Position numbers and translations under genes: made by a program. DNA of 11,186 nucleotides from an uncultured Blautia sp. (GTDB taxonomy: Bacteria; Bacillota; Clostridia; Lachnospirales; Lachnospiraceae): assembly GCA_900542045.1 (NCBI GenBank), contig UQMI01000077.1, positions 1 through 11,186 on the forward strand, given 5' to 3'. The first letter of the stretch is position 1. Each line of letters opens with the position of its first letter. This document shows, piece by piece, positions 1 through 6,875 of this stretch. The notes beneath the pieces were generated by a model, which had not been told where the DNA came from, made no database searches, and was given only the letters and a program-made list of their open reading frames with translations.

Positions 1-1177
1 GGGTTCCTGCCGGAAGAACCGCGCTGATGGCGTCAAACGCGTCTTTGCCTTCCTGAAGAGTTCCTTCTACCTGTGAGCAGATATGCATCACCCGGGAATA
101 CCGGTGAATCATCTGGTATCTGGTTACCTCCACGGATCCAAATTCCGAGATCCTTCCCAGATCGTTCCTTCCCAGATCCACCAGCATATTATGCTCGGCC
201 AGTTCTTTTTCGTCTTTCAGCAGTTCTTTTTCCAGCCGGATATCTTCATCCGGCGTATTTCCCCTGGGCCTGGACCCGGCCACAGGAAATGTGGTCAGTC
301 TTCCATCTTCCAGCCGTACCAGTGTCTCCGGCGATGTACTCATCAGCTCCCGTTCGCCCATATGGAAATAAACCATATACGGAGACGGATTCGTGGTGCG
401 CAGCACCCGATAGGCATCCAGAAGACTGCCCTCATAACGGCAGGCAAACTGTCTGGAAATCACAGCCTGAAAAATATCCCCTCTGCGGATATATTCCTTT
501 GTTTTCTCCACCAGGCGGCTGTACTCTTCTTCGGTCACATTGCAGTGAAAGGCAGATGCGGAGGCCCTGGGTTCTGACCGTTCCGGAAGCGGCGCTTTCA
601 CCAGGGCTGTCATCCGCTCCAGTTCCGCCATGGCCTCTCCATAATCCGCCAGTACATCTTCCGTCTTCATATTAACGATCAGGATCACTTTCTGCCGCAG
701 GTGGTCAAATGCAATGCATTTGGAGAAAAGCATCAGGTCAAAATCCGGAGATGCTCCCCGTTTGATCTGCAGCACCGGTTCCGCATACTGGATCATGGAA
801 TAACCAAAATACCCTACAAATCCGCCGGTAAAGGGCGGCATCTCTGCCAGCTTCGGGGATCGGTACTGCTCCAGCACGGTCCGCAGATAATCGAAGGGCT
901 GCTCCTGATAAAAAGTCCGGCTGCTCCCGTTCTCATTCACTGTCAGCTGATGCTCTCTGCACTGGATCCGCATCACCGGATCATATCCCAGAAAAGAATA
1001 CCTTCCCCATTTGTCCTGCCCTTCCACACTCTCCAGAAGAAAATAATCCTGACTTCTGGCCGCCAGCTTCTTCAACACCCCAATGGGTGTCAGAAGATCC
1101 GCGTAAATTTCCCTGCACAGGGGAATCCGTTTGTATTCCTCTGCCAGCTTCTGAATCTGTCTGCTGTCTAACTTCAT
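1..1177 (-). CDS. trpE: Anthranilate synthase component I (partial, C-terminus off the left edge)
   Basis: Catalyses chorismate plus ammonia (from the TrpG subunit) to anthranilate, the first committed step of tryptophan synthesis, in the cytoplasm. The 392 visible codons begin MKLDSRQIQK. Residues 47-50 are LLES and are followed by WGRYSFLG, the classical region of tryptophan feedback binding, so feedback inhibition is probably retained. Further on are NPSPYMVYF, STSPE, AGSRPRG (family usually AGTRPRG), AEHNMLVDLGRNDLGR and RYSRVMHI, all hallmarks of the chorismate-utilising catalytic domain. The last visible residues are LPAGT, just before the usual SGAPK motif, so roughly a fifth of the protein lies outside. 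The ATG at 1177-1175 has an AGGAG eight bases upstream. Expression is governed by the tryptophan T-box leader upstream. The remaining trp genes would be expected to follow beyond the left edge. Confidence 0.96.
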   Translation of the reverse strand, partial: MKLDSRQIQKLAEEYKRIPLCREIYADLLTPIGVLKKLAARSQDYFLLESVEGQDKWGRYSFLGYDPVMRIQCREHQLTVNENGSSRTFYQEQPFDYLRTVLEQYRSPKLAEMPPFTGGFVGYFGYSMIQYAEPVLQIKRGASPDFDLMLFSKCIAFDHLRQKVILIVNMKTEDVLADYGEAMAELERMTALVKAPLPERSEPRASASAFHCNVTEEEYSRLVEKTKEYIRRGDIFQAVISRQFACRYEGSLLDAYRVLRTTNPSPYMVYFHMGERELMSTSPETLVRLEDGRLTTFPVAGSRPRGNTPDEDIRLEKELLKDEKELAEHNMLVDLGRNDLGRISEFGSVEVTRYQMIHRYSRVMHICSQVEGTLQEGKDAFDAISAVLPAGT

Positions 1178-1240
1178 CTGTTCCGCTCCTTTCCTATGGT
1201 GATTTCGGGGCAAAGACAATGGGAACTTTCCCGCGAAGCG

Positions 1241-1299
1241 TTTTTTTGTGATAGGAAAGTCAGAACAAAATGTTCTGCTTTCCTATCACATAAAAAAAA
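1241..1299 (-). repeat. Long hairpin between the T-box terminator and trpE
   Basis: Minus-strand arms GTGATAGGAAAG-CAGAACA (1289-1271) and TGTTCTG-(A)-CTTTCCTATCAC (1267-1248) pair over 19 bp with one single-base bulge and a TTT loop. The stem is flanked by T8 (1299-1292, the terminator U-tract) and A7 (1247-1241), which could extend the pairing. It is not part of the canonical T-box fold. It is followed by A residues on the trpE strand, so it is not itself a terminator for trpE. Role unknown; it could stabilise the mature trpE mRNA 5' end or sequester the terminator U-tract. Confidence 0.8.
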
Positions 1300-1338
1300 G
1301 CCTTTGTTCCACTGCAATCCTGCAATGGGACAAAAGCT
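1292..1338 (-). terminator. T-box intrinsic terminator upstream of trpE
   Basis: Left arm 1338-1321, loop GGAT (1320-1317) and right arm 1316-1299 form an 18-bp stem with two G-U pairs and one C/A mismatch. Eight U residues follow at 1299-1292. It lies directly 3' of the T-box antiterminator sequence, as expected for the terminator of a transcriptional T-box. Confidence 0.92.
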
Positions 1339-1629
1339 TCTCACTTCTGCGGTACCACCCAACTTGGCCTGTTCATACAGACCCGCTCTGCTCCACGTAC
1401 TATCATACGCGCCTGGTTGGTAACGGCTCAGGCTCCCGTCAGCGTCTACTCCCGGCTGGTTTCAAGCTGCCCTCGCGAGTCCATTCGGCAAAATATCTGC
1501 TGCCCCTTTCCACCATCAGGGCTCTCTGGAAACATCTTCTTCTACTTACTTCTCTCGCTCATCGGTTTCTGTCTGATACAGTCAAAACTGTGAAAAATCT
1601 GCTTCAACAATTCCGACATTTGTAATTTT
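1292..1629 (-). ncRNA. T-box riboswitch leader, tryptophan-specific, upstream of trpE
   Basis: A complete T-box leader in the trpE transcript. The distal Stem I region carries AGAGAG, then CCCTGATGGTGG closed by GGGGC. The specifier loop reads GAA-TGG-AC, with the TGG (Trp) codon at 1483-1481 flanked by GCGAG/CTCGC pairing. The T-box sequence GGGTGGTACCGC, which binds the uncharged tRNA acceptor end, is at 1360-1349. A terminator hairpin follows. Uncharged tRNA-Trp should favour the antiterminator and allow trpE transcription; charged tRNA should favour termination. The start is set from the -10 box; the 3' end is the terminator U-tract. The Trp specificity fits the downstream gene. Confidence 0.95.
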
Positions 1630-2880
1630 TTGTATAGTATACGGGATAGATGGAAAATTGTCAAGACAATTTTTCTTCCAAATTGTTTTTCGAAAATTGT
1701 TTTTAACGTTTTTCAAAAGCATCATACATAATACACAGATAATGGCCATCACCGCTGCAAATAAGAAGGCAGAAGTCCATCCAAAACTGTCAATCATAGT
1801 TCCGAATAAAATTGCAGAAACAAAAGTGCCAAAATTCATACCAGTATTTACAATCCCCATGGCCACAGGAATATCCTGGGGAGCCCGGCACACGTTGGGA
1901 ATCATCGCATAGATAAGCGGAGGCATCATATTAGTGGCAAAGCCGATCAAAAGGATAATAACCATTGACAGAGAAACGGGGAATCCAGGTAATACGGCAA
2001 ACAATACAGCACTGATAAGCCTCACAAGAGCACCCATTCGTTTCCATTGTTCTGCACCGGTTTTATCCATAATATATCCGGACACCACTGCTCCGACACA
2101 TCCGATATATCCGTGCATACCGGTTATACGAACAGCTTTCATGCTTTCCATCCCTTTTACCTGAGTGAAAAAGGTCGGATAAAAGGCCAATATACCTTGG
2201 ACAGCGATCATAAATGCCAGAATGCAAATTGTCAAAAGCCACAAATTTCTGTTTTTAATGACCACAAGAACAGAAGTGCTTTCTGACTTTTCAACAACAT
2301 TTTTCTCCTTTTTTAATTCTGTTTTTTTCAGTCCCCGGAGACAGATAAACCAAAGTACAAAAAACACCAGAGAATATCCTGAGGTAAATCACTATATACC
2401 TCTCCATCCACCGTCAGCATTCATGATCACTGGCGCAAAAGTACTGATAAATGCCTGGCCCAGAGATATGTACCACATGAAAACACCCATAGCCTTGCCT
2501 CTCTGATCTTCAGGGATGATTTCATTTACAATGGCAGGTTTCACAGTACAGATCAGCGCCATGCCGATTCCTTCGATCACTCTGCCGATCAGCAATACTG
2601 ATAACGATCCAGATACTGCGCCAAAGCAAGAGCCAATTATAACAAAAAGCAGGGCTGACAGGCCCAGGCGATAATTTCCATATTTTACCACAAGGAGACC
2701 TGCCGGGATTGAAAGGATAATGGGAACCAAAGAAAAAAGTGTAGATACCAATCCTCCCTGGGCGGCTGTAATAAAATATTCATTCTGGATAAGTCCCATG
2801 ACAGGAGCCACTTTGAACATGGCCAGAGGCGGCGCAACAGAGGCCAATAGTACAAGGAACAGCATGATCCAAGATTTTAT
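1582..2880 (-). pseudogene. MFS transporter, broken by tandem in-frame stops and lacking a start
   Basis: Remnant of a major facilitator superfamily permease, an inner-membrane transporter normally of about 400 residues with 12 helices. The N-terminal part (from about 2880 to TAG at 2394-2392) shows hydrophobic helices, an IPAGLLVVKYG loop 2-3 motif and the GRVIEGIG helix. TGA (2391-2389) follows immediately. Eight codons after the first stop, in the same frame, the protein resumes with a hydrophobic helix and continues through AFYPTFF, MHGYIG, SGYIMDKTG and further helices. TAG-TGA could derive from TGG-TGG by two single G-to-A changes. The frame runs upstream of the only ATG (2865) with plausible MFS residues (KKIKSWIM) but no start codon or ribosome binding site, and then meets a transposase remnant. 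Its last ~30 codons run through the trpE promoter and look like non-native tail. Substrate cannot be assigned. Confidence 0.85.
1636..1664 (-). promoter_or_regulatory. Sigma-70-type promoter of trpE, inside a palindrome
   Basis: A consensus -35 TTGACA (1664-1659), 17-bp spacer and -10 TATACT (1641-1636) point toward the T-box leader; transcription should start near 1629. The -35 box sits inside the perfect palindrome AAAATTGTC-AA-GACAATTTT (1654-1673), a possible operator. The promoter lies within the 3' end of the decayed MFS reading frame. Confidence 0.88.
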
Positions 2881-2889
2881 TTTCTTAAG

Positions 2890-3766
2890 TTTTATCCCGA
2901 TCCCTTTGTGCTTTCCAAAAGCACCTGGGACTATATCGTACAGTTCTGGTATCTGGATCTTTCCCTGACAGATTCCATTATGCAGGAGTGTTACTCTGTT
3001 TTTGGCCCTGTACCACGGCTCCCTTCCTGCATGCTGCGCTCCTATCTGCTTGCTTTGAAACTAAAAGTAACTTCCATCACGGTCTGGTGCCGCATGCTCA
3101 GGGAACCCCCTCTTTATGCCATCCTCAGCGGATTCCCGTTCGGGGATACTCCCGGCGTTGGGACTTTTTATGATTTCTTTTTCCGCATCTGTCAAGATGA
3201 CAGAGACAACCTTTCCCCCGAAAGACCGTTTCCCGAAAATGAAACCTACCAAGGAAAAAAGAAAGGGGTTAAAACTCCCTGTGATTCTTCCAGTACCACA
3301 TCCAAACTTCTTCCTTTGCTGGAACACTGGCAATCGAAACCGGTAAATCTCTTTTTTCTCATCTTTCGTCTTTTTCAACAGCAGTTCCTGGATTGTTCGA
3401 TCCAGACCATCTGGCTCTTTCCAATGCCCGAAAGCAGACCGGAAACGCGGCTGTTTCTGTGACCGGCCCTGTTCACCGGCGAAATACAGCAAGACCGTGC
3501 ACATCTTTACCGATGACAATCCAAGATTATTTAACATACCGCCAAGAGACTCAATAGCATGGAAAAAGGAATATGGAGGAAGAACTTCCGTGGAACGCTC
3601 AAACAAACGTGAGAAAGAGGACTATAAATCAGAAAACAACTGGCACCGCTCTACGAAGATGTGGTACTGCCGCCTCTACGGTATCCTGATTCTCCAACAT
3701 CTTGATGCCTGTGAAATGCCATCAGTCAAGGCATTTCAAGAATTATTATTAGGATTGACCGCCTAA
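2890..3766 (+). pseudogene. Degenerate IS4-type transposase with internal deletion
   Basis: Two pieces of one transposase in different frames. Piece 1 (frame of position 2881, to about 3405) carries FWYLDLSL, CMLRSYLLALKLKVTSIT, PLYAILSGF and DTPGVGTFYDF, typical of the N-terminal domain of a Clostridia transposase. Piece 2 (frame of 3422, to the TAA at 3764-3766) carries a Cys-rich stretch CPKADRKRGCFCDRPCSPAKY, then DNPRLF, RTSVERSNKREK and KMWYCRLYGILILQHLD. The YREK signature Y(2)R(3)E(6)K is intact, with Tyr at 3572-3574, Glu at 3593-3595 and Lys at 3614-3616. The central part that should carry the two catalytic aspartates is missing, so the element is dead. Its left end is also missing: the coding sequence abuts the MFS remnant at about 2881-2896. 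Exact IS family name uncertain. Confidence 0.85.
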
Positions 3767-3888
3767 TAATGCTATCTTAAACGACACCATAAAATTTTTC
3801 GAGGCATAGTACCCGCTATGTCTAATGTTTCTGTCCTTTTCTCACAAATTTCTTTTCCTGCACGATATTTAGTTGTCAAGTTTCGGTT

Positions 3889-3911
3889 GGAATCTCATTC
3901 ACTGAGATTCC
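3889..3911. promoter_or_regulatory. Inverted repeat upstream of the pucR promoter, candidate operator
   Basis: GGAATCTCA (3889-3897), 5-base spacer TTCAC, TGAGATTCC (3903-3911): a perfect 9-bp dyad ending 18 bases before the -35 box of the pucR promoter. The position suits an activator site or an autoregulatory operator, but it could also belong to the right part of the IS remnant. No T-run follows on the plus strand. Confidence 0.55.
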
Positions 3912-3929
3912 TAGAAGTTATTGAAATAC

Positions 3930-3958
3930 TTGCGGATTAAGATTACATTTACTATAAT
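3930..3958 (+). promoter_or_regulatory. Promoter of the pucR gene
   Basis: -35 TTGCGG (3930-3935), a 17-bp spacer and a perfect -10 TATAAT (3953-3958). Transcription would start near 3965, giving a 5' leader of about 100 bases before the GGAGG at 4051-4055. The rest of the 3767-4066 gap is AT-rich and I see no gene in it. Confidence 0.8.
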
Positions 3959-4066
3959 GTACCATACATCAGGAAATTACCTGCTGTCTATGCTCTTCCT
4001 GACAAACGGAAGCCTTTTTGCAAACAACATTTTATCCATATCTGATAAATGGAGGTTGAATCGAAT

Positions 4067-5521
4067 ATGAAACTAAGTATGTCCATGATCCAATGGTATC
4101 TGAGAGATTATTCACAAAGCGCTCATATACAGAACGATACACTTTCCATACGCGGCCTTCGTTTTCTCTCAGGAAATCTCTCAGAAATGCTGGCGGATTT
4201 TATGTATCTGGGTGAAGCATCGGATTATATTTCTGATAAACAATATGAACAGGCATATATTGTCGTCCACCAGAAAAATTATATCCTTTTCTTTCATGCA
4301 GACTTTGAAGATTTGCTGAACAGCCTTCTCTCTGCATTTGACTTCTACGTAACCTGGGAACACAGGATGATCCACGCGGCAACTTCCCGTCTTTCGCTGC
4401 AAAAGATCATTGATCTTTCCCACGAAGTTCTGGATAATCCGGTAACCGTCACAGATATTGAAGGGAATATCTCAGCCCTGAACTCTGCCGGTGTTCCCGC
4501 AGATGATCTGTACTGGCAATATAAACAGTCCTACGGCCAGGAACATCCTGCCGTCTTATCGGAACAATGGCTTGCTCCAGATGGAACACCCATTTACGAA
4601 TTATCCCGTAATCCCCAGTTAGTTCAAAATGTACAACAAGGACAGCCGCCGCTGATCATGTTGTATCTGTTCCAGGATGAGGAGCCAGTGGCCGTATTTT
4701 ATATTCTGGTGGTTAACCGAGCTCTTCTCGCCATGGACATGCAGCTTGCCAATGAAATCAGTAAATATCTAACTTTCTCCGATGAATTCATCAAACAGAA
4801 TGTACAACTTTGCTCCATGGACATGCTGCTGCAAGAATTTCTGGAGCAGAAACTGGAACAGGATACCCAGGGAGAAACTGCTGCAGAAAAACTACGGAAA
4901 TCAACAGGCCCGGAACAATGGCGGCTGGCACTGCTGCGCCATGCCCGGCGAAACGACCGGATTTATCTGAAATCCATGATCCGTACTCTGAAAACCATGC
5001 TAAAAGTCCCCTGCACCCTTTATCATGAGGACATCCTGCTTCTGGTTTCGGAATCCCGTCAGACCGAAATCCTGGATTTTCTCAGCCAGCAAATTTCCTC
5101 TGGAAGCTTATTTCTGGCATTTTCCATGCCTTCCACCGATTTTTTCAGTCTGCCCCTGCGGTACGAGCAGGTTCTGTTTACCGTCCGGCAATCCGGAGAA
5201 AAACCCGGCATCTACAAATGCGAAACCTTTGCATTTCCCTATGTGAAGGAGCAGGCGGCACAGCTGCTTACTGCTACCAGGCTTTCCCATCCTGCTCTTT
5301 CGATCCTAGACGAATACGACCGTATGCACCATACCGCTCTTCGGGAGACTCTCTCTGTATTTCTTCTCAAACAGTGCAATATCCTGGAAACAGCCAGGGC
5401 AATGTATGTGCATCGCAACACCATAAAATACAGGATTTCCAAAATCCGCGAGCTGACAGGCATATCCTTCGAAGATGAACAGGATTTCCAATATCTGTGT
5501 CTGTCCGACTGGCTTCTCTGA
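4067..5521 (+). CDS. PucR/CdaR-type transcriptional regulator
   Basis: A 484-residue DNA-binding regulator. The last 60 residues (425-484) form the PucR C-terminal helix-turn-helix: LRETLSVFLLKQCN, ETARAMYVHRNTIKYRISKIRELTG. The long N-terminal part (about 1-250) has no enzymatic motifs. It contains a VTVTDIEGNISALN stretch resembling a GAF/PAS-like sensor, followed by VAVFYILVVNRALL. The middle (about 250-400) resembles the linker seen in PucR/CdaR proteins. I prefer the ATG at 4067, which has GGAGG 11 bases upstream; the in-frame ATG at 4049 overlaps that same GGAGG and has no site of its own. The gene lies 152 bases before the uroD-like/akr pair on the same strand, so it is the likely local regulator of those genes. 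The inducer is unknown. Confidence 0.88.
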   Translation: MKLSMSMIQWYLRDYSQSAHIQNDTLSIRGLRFLSGNLSEMLADFMYLGEASDYISDKQYEQAYIVVHQKNYILFFHADFEDLLNSLLSAFDFYVTWEHRMIHAATSRLSLQKIIDLSHEVLDNPVTVTDIEGNISALNSAGVPADDLYWQYKQSYGQEHPAVLSEQWLAPDGTPIYELSRNPQLVQNVQQGQPPLIMLYLFQDEEPVAVFYILVVNRALLAMDMQLANEISKYLTFSDEFIKQNVQLCSMDMLLQEFLEQKLEQDTQGETAAEKLRKSTGPEQWRLALLRHARRNDRIYLKSMIRTLKTMLKVPCTLYHEDILLLVSESRQTEILDFLSQQISSGSLFLAFSMPSTDFFSLPLRYEQVLFTVRQSGEKPGIYKCETFAFPYVKEQAAQLLTATRLSHPALSILDEYDRMHHTALRETLSVFLLKQCNILETARAMYVHRNTIKYRISKIRELTGISFEDEQDFQYLCLSDWLL

Positions 5522-5541
5522 TTTGTCACTTTATGACAAAT
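5521..5541. promoter_or_regulatory. Palindrome at the pucR stop codon, candidate operator
   Basis: ATTTGTCA (5521-5528), spacer CTTTA, TGACAAAT (5534-5541): a perfect 8-bp dyad with a 5-base spacer, starting on the last base of the pucR stop codon and about 130 bases before the uroD-like start. A dimeric regulator site for the downstream genes is plausible. I see no consensus promoter in the 5522-5673 gap, which would fit an activator-dependent promoter or read-through from pucR. Confidence 0.5.
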
Positions 5542-5607
5542 TACACTTTTTCAATACAGATCGTTTTTCATACATGGACATATCATTTTTCCCAAAATCC
5601 TTTTATG

Positions 5608-5656
5608 ATGACATCATAACCCAAAAAGCTTCCGTCAGGTTATGATGTCATTTTTT
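5608..5656 (+). terminator. Terminator-like hairpin just before the uroD-like gene
   Basis: Arms 5608-5621 (ATGACATCATAACC) and 5638-5651 (GGTTATGATGTCAT) are perfectly complementary over 14 bp around a 16-base loop, and six T residues follow (5651-5656). The ribosome binding site GAGGAGG begins only five bases later. It may end pucR transcription, attenuate the downstream genes, or both. Each arm also contains the small dyad ATGA-N2-TCAT, so a DNA operator role is possible too. Confidence 0.75.
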
Positions 5657-5673
5657 AGGTGAGGAGGTATATT

Positions 5674-6813
5674 ATGCCAAAATTTGAAACAACTTATGAA
5701 AAACGTCTGGAACGGACCATGAATGCTGTCCACATGAAACCAGTGGATAAGATTCCGTTTCACTACAGCGGCCCTGCCTGTATGGCAAAAATGGAAGGCA
5801 TGGTCATCCGTGAATTTGTACATGACTTTGACAAAGCTACCGATGCATGTATCCATTTTCTGAATGAACACCCGGGCATTGATGCAATCCACTCCCCTAC
5901 GATCTATCCTACTGTTCTTGCAAATCTCTGGCTGTCCGAAATCCGGATACCAGGGGAAGATCTTCCGGATGATGAACTATGGCAGGTAGTAGAACATGAA
6001 AACATGGATTTGGAAGACTATGAGCGGATCATTCAAATGGGCTATGGTCCGTGGCGCAAAGAATATTTCCGGAAATATCTGACCGGCTATGAAGAGAAAA
6101 TGACCCCATTCCTCCAGTCTGTTCCGAAGACCTACAGCCGGATCCGCAAAGAGGCCGGAGTTCCCATTATGAAGGAAGGGCCGGATGCGGCAAGTCCCAT
6201 TGAAGGAATTGCCGGCGCAAGAGGTCTGGTTAATTTCTTTATGGATATCATGGATGAGCCGGAACTGGTGAAAAAAGCCATGGACTGCGCATTTGATTCT
6301 CTTTACCAGACATACACCAGTTCTCTTGATGCTATGGCGGCAGCCGGTACGAAGCCTTCCAGCTGCTGGATTGGCGGCTGGAGGGGCGCCCCTGCCATGG
6401 TCAGCCACGATACCTGGATGGAATATGTGTGGCCCTATATCCGCAAATTCATAGAGACCACCCTGGAAAGAGGGATCCTTCCCATTCTGCATTTCGATTC
6501 CTGCTGGGACAGTGAAATTGAAACATTGAAAGAACTGCCGGCCAGAAGCTGTCTGCTGATGCTGGACGGAAGTACCGACATGCGCCGCGCCCGTAATATT
6601 CTGGGGGATCACATGGCAATGATGGGGGATGTTCCTTCTAACATGCTTGCATTTGGCACCGATAACCAGGTCTATGACTATGTGACCAGTCTGATCAACG
6701 ACTGCGGTTCCAAAACCGGCCTGATCATCAGCTCCGGCTGTGACTGTCCAATGAATGCAAAGCCAGAAAATGTCAATGCCATGATACAGGCAACCATGGA
6801 TTACAACTGCTGA
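5674..6813 (+). CDS. Uroporphyrinogen decarboxylase-like (MtaA/VdmB-type) protein, probable methyltransferase
   Basis: A 379-residue TIM-barrel protein of the UroD superfamily. The N-terminal PxWxMRQAGR signature of true heme-pathway HemE is absent. The C-terminal part shows ILHFDSCWD (H273, C277) and SSGCDCPMNAKPENVNAM (C356, C358), positions where MtaA/CmuA/VdmB-like methyltransferases carry zinc-binding His and Cys. Such proteins move a methyl group between a substrate or coenzyme and a corrinoid protein. This is inference from the family; no corrinoid-binding gene is visible in the window. Residues 165-190 (PIMKEGPDAASPIEGIAG) and 231-251 probably line the active site. The ATG at 5674 follows GAGGAGG at good spacing; the GTG at 5659 is less likely because it precedes that site. 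It is 62 bases from the aldo/keto reductase and probably co-transcribed with it. Confidence 0.85.
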   Translation: MPKFETTYEKRLERTMNAVHMKPVDKIPFHYSGPACMAKMEGMVIREFVHDFDKATDACIHFLNEHPGIDAIHSPTIYPTVLANLWLSEIRIPGEDLPDDELWQVVEHENMDLEDYERIIQMGYGPWRKEYFRKYLTGYEEKMTPFLQSVPKTYSRIRKEAGVPIMKEGPDAASPIEGIAGARGLVNFFMDIMDEPELVKKAMDCAFDSLYQTYTSSLDAMAAAGTKPSSCWIGGWRGAPAMVSHDTWMEYVWPYIRKFIETTLERGILPILHFDSCWDSEIETLKELPARSCLLMLDGSTDMRRARNILGDHMAMMGDVPSNMLAFGTDNQVYDYVTSLINDCGSKTGLIISSGCDCPMNAKPENVNAMIQATMDYNC

Positions 6814-6875
6814 CAGAATAATCTGTTTCCAAGCAGAAATCTGTCTGAAATACAAAAATTGGGAGGTTACTACTG

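Larger units (their letters stand above)
2890..4048 (+). mobile_element. Remnant of an insertion sequence (left end lost, right end undefined)
   Basis: The element consists of the decayed transposase plus some of the following AT-rich non-coding DNA. No left terminal inverted repeat is possible because the transposase frame joins the MFS remnant directly. I could not identify a right terminal repeat or a target duplication, so the right boundary is only an upper limit. The insertion lies between an MFS gene (minus strand) and pucR (plus strand) and probably removed the MFS promoter and start codon. Confidence 0.6.

Noticed and set aside
73..1171. Plus-strand open frames of 156-200 residues
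   Set aside because: They are antisense to trpE, which is continuous and strongly conserved in motif content on the minus strand.
2389..2394. TAG-TGA read as pyrrolysine or selenocysteine recoding
   Set aside because: A transporter is not a known recoded family, two different recoded codons in a row would be unprecedented, and the gene also lacks a start codon and has a damaged 5' end. Decay is simpler.
2881..3060. Minus-strand extension of the MFS frame (reads NGICQGKIQIPELYDIV) as a fused upstream domain
   Set aside because: The plus strand here encodes clear transposase sequence (FWYLDLSL, CMLRSYLLALK), so the minus reading is incidental and ends at a stop at about 3063.
3061..3606. 181-residue minus-strand open frame
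   Set aside because: It lies opposite the recognisable transposase remnant, matches no family I know and has no ribosome binding site. It is a shadow frame.
5674..6813. Call as true HemE (uroporphyrinogen decarboxylase)
   Set aside because: The PxWxMRQAGR signature is missing and no heme genes are nearby; the C-terminal motif resembles methyltransferase members of the superfamily.
5977..6855. 292-residue minus-strand open frame
   Set aside because: Antisense shadow of the UroD-like gene; low-complexity His/Cys-rich composition, no start signal.
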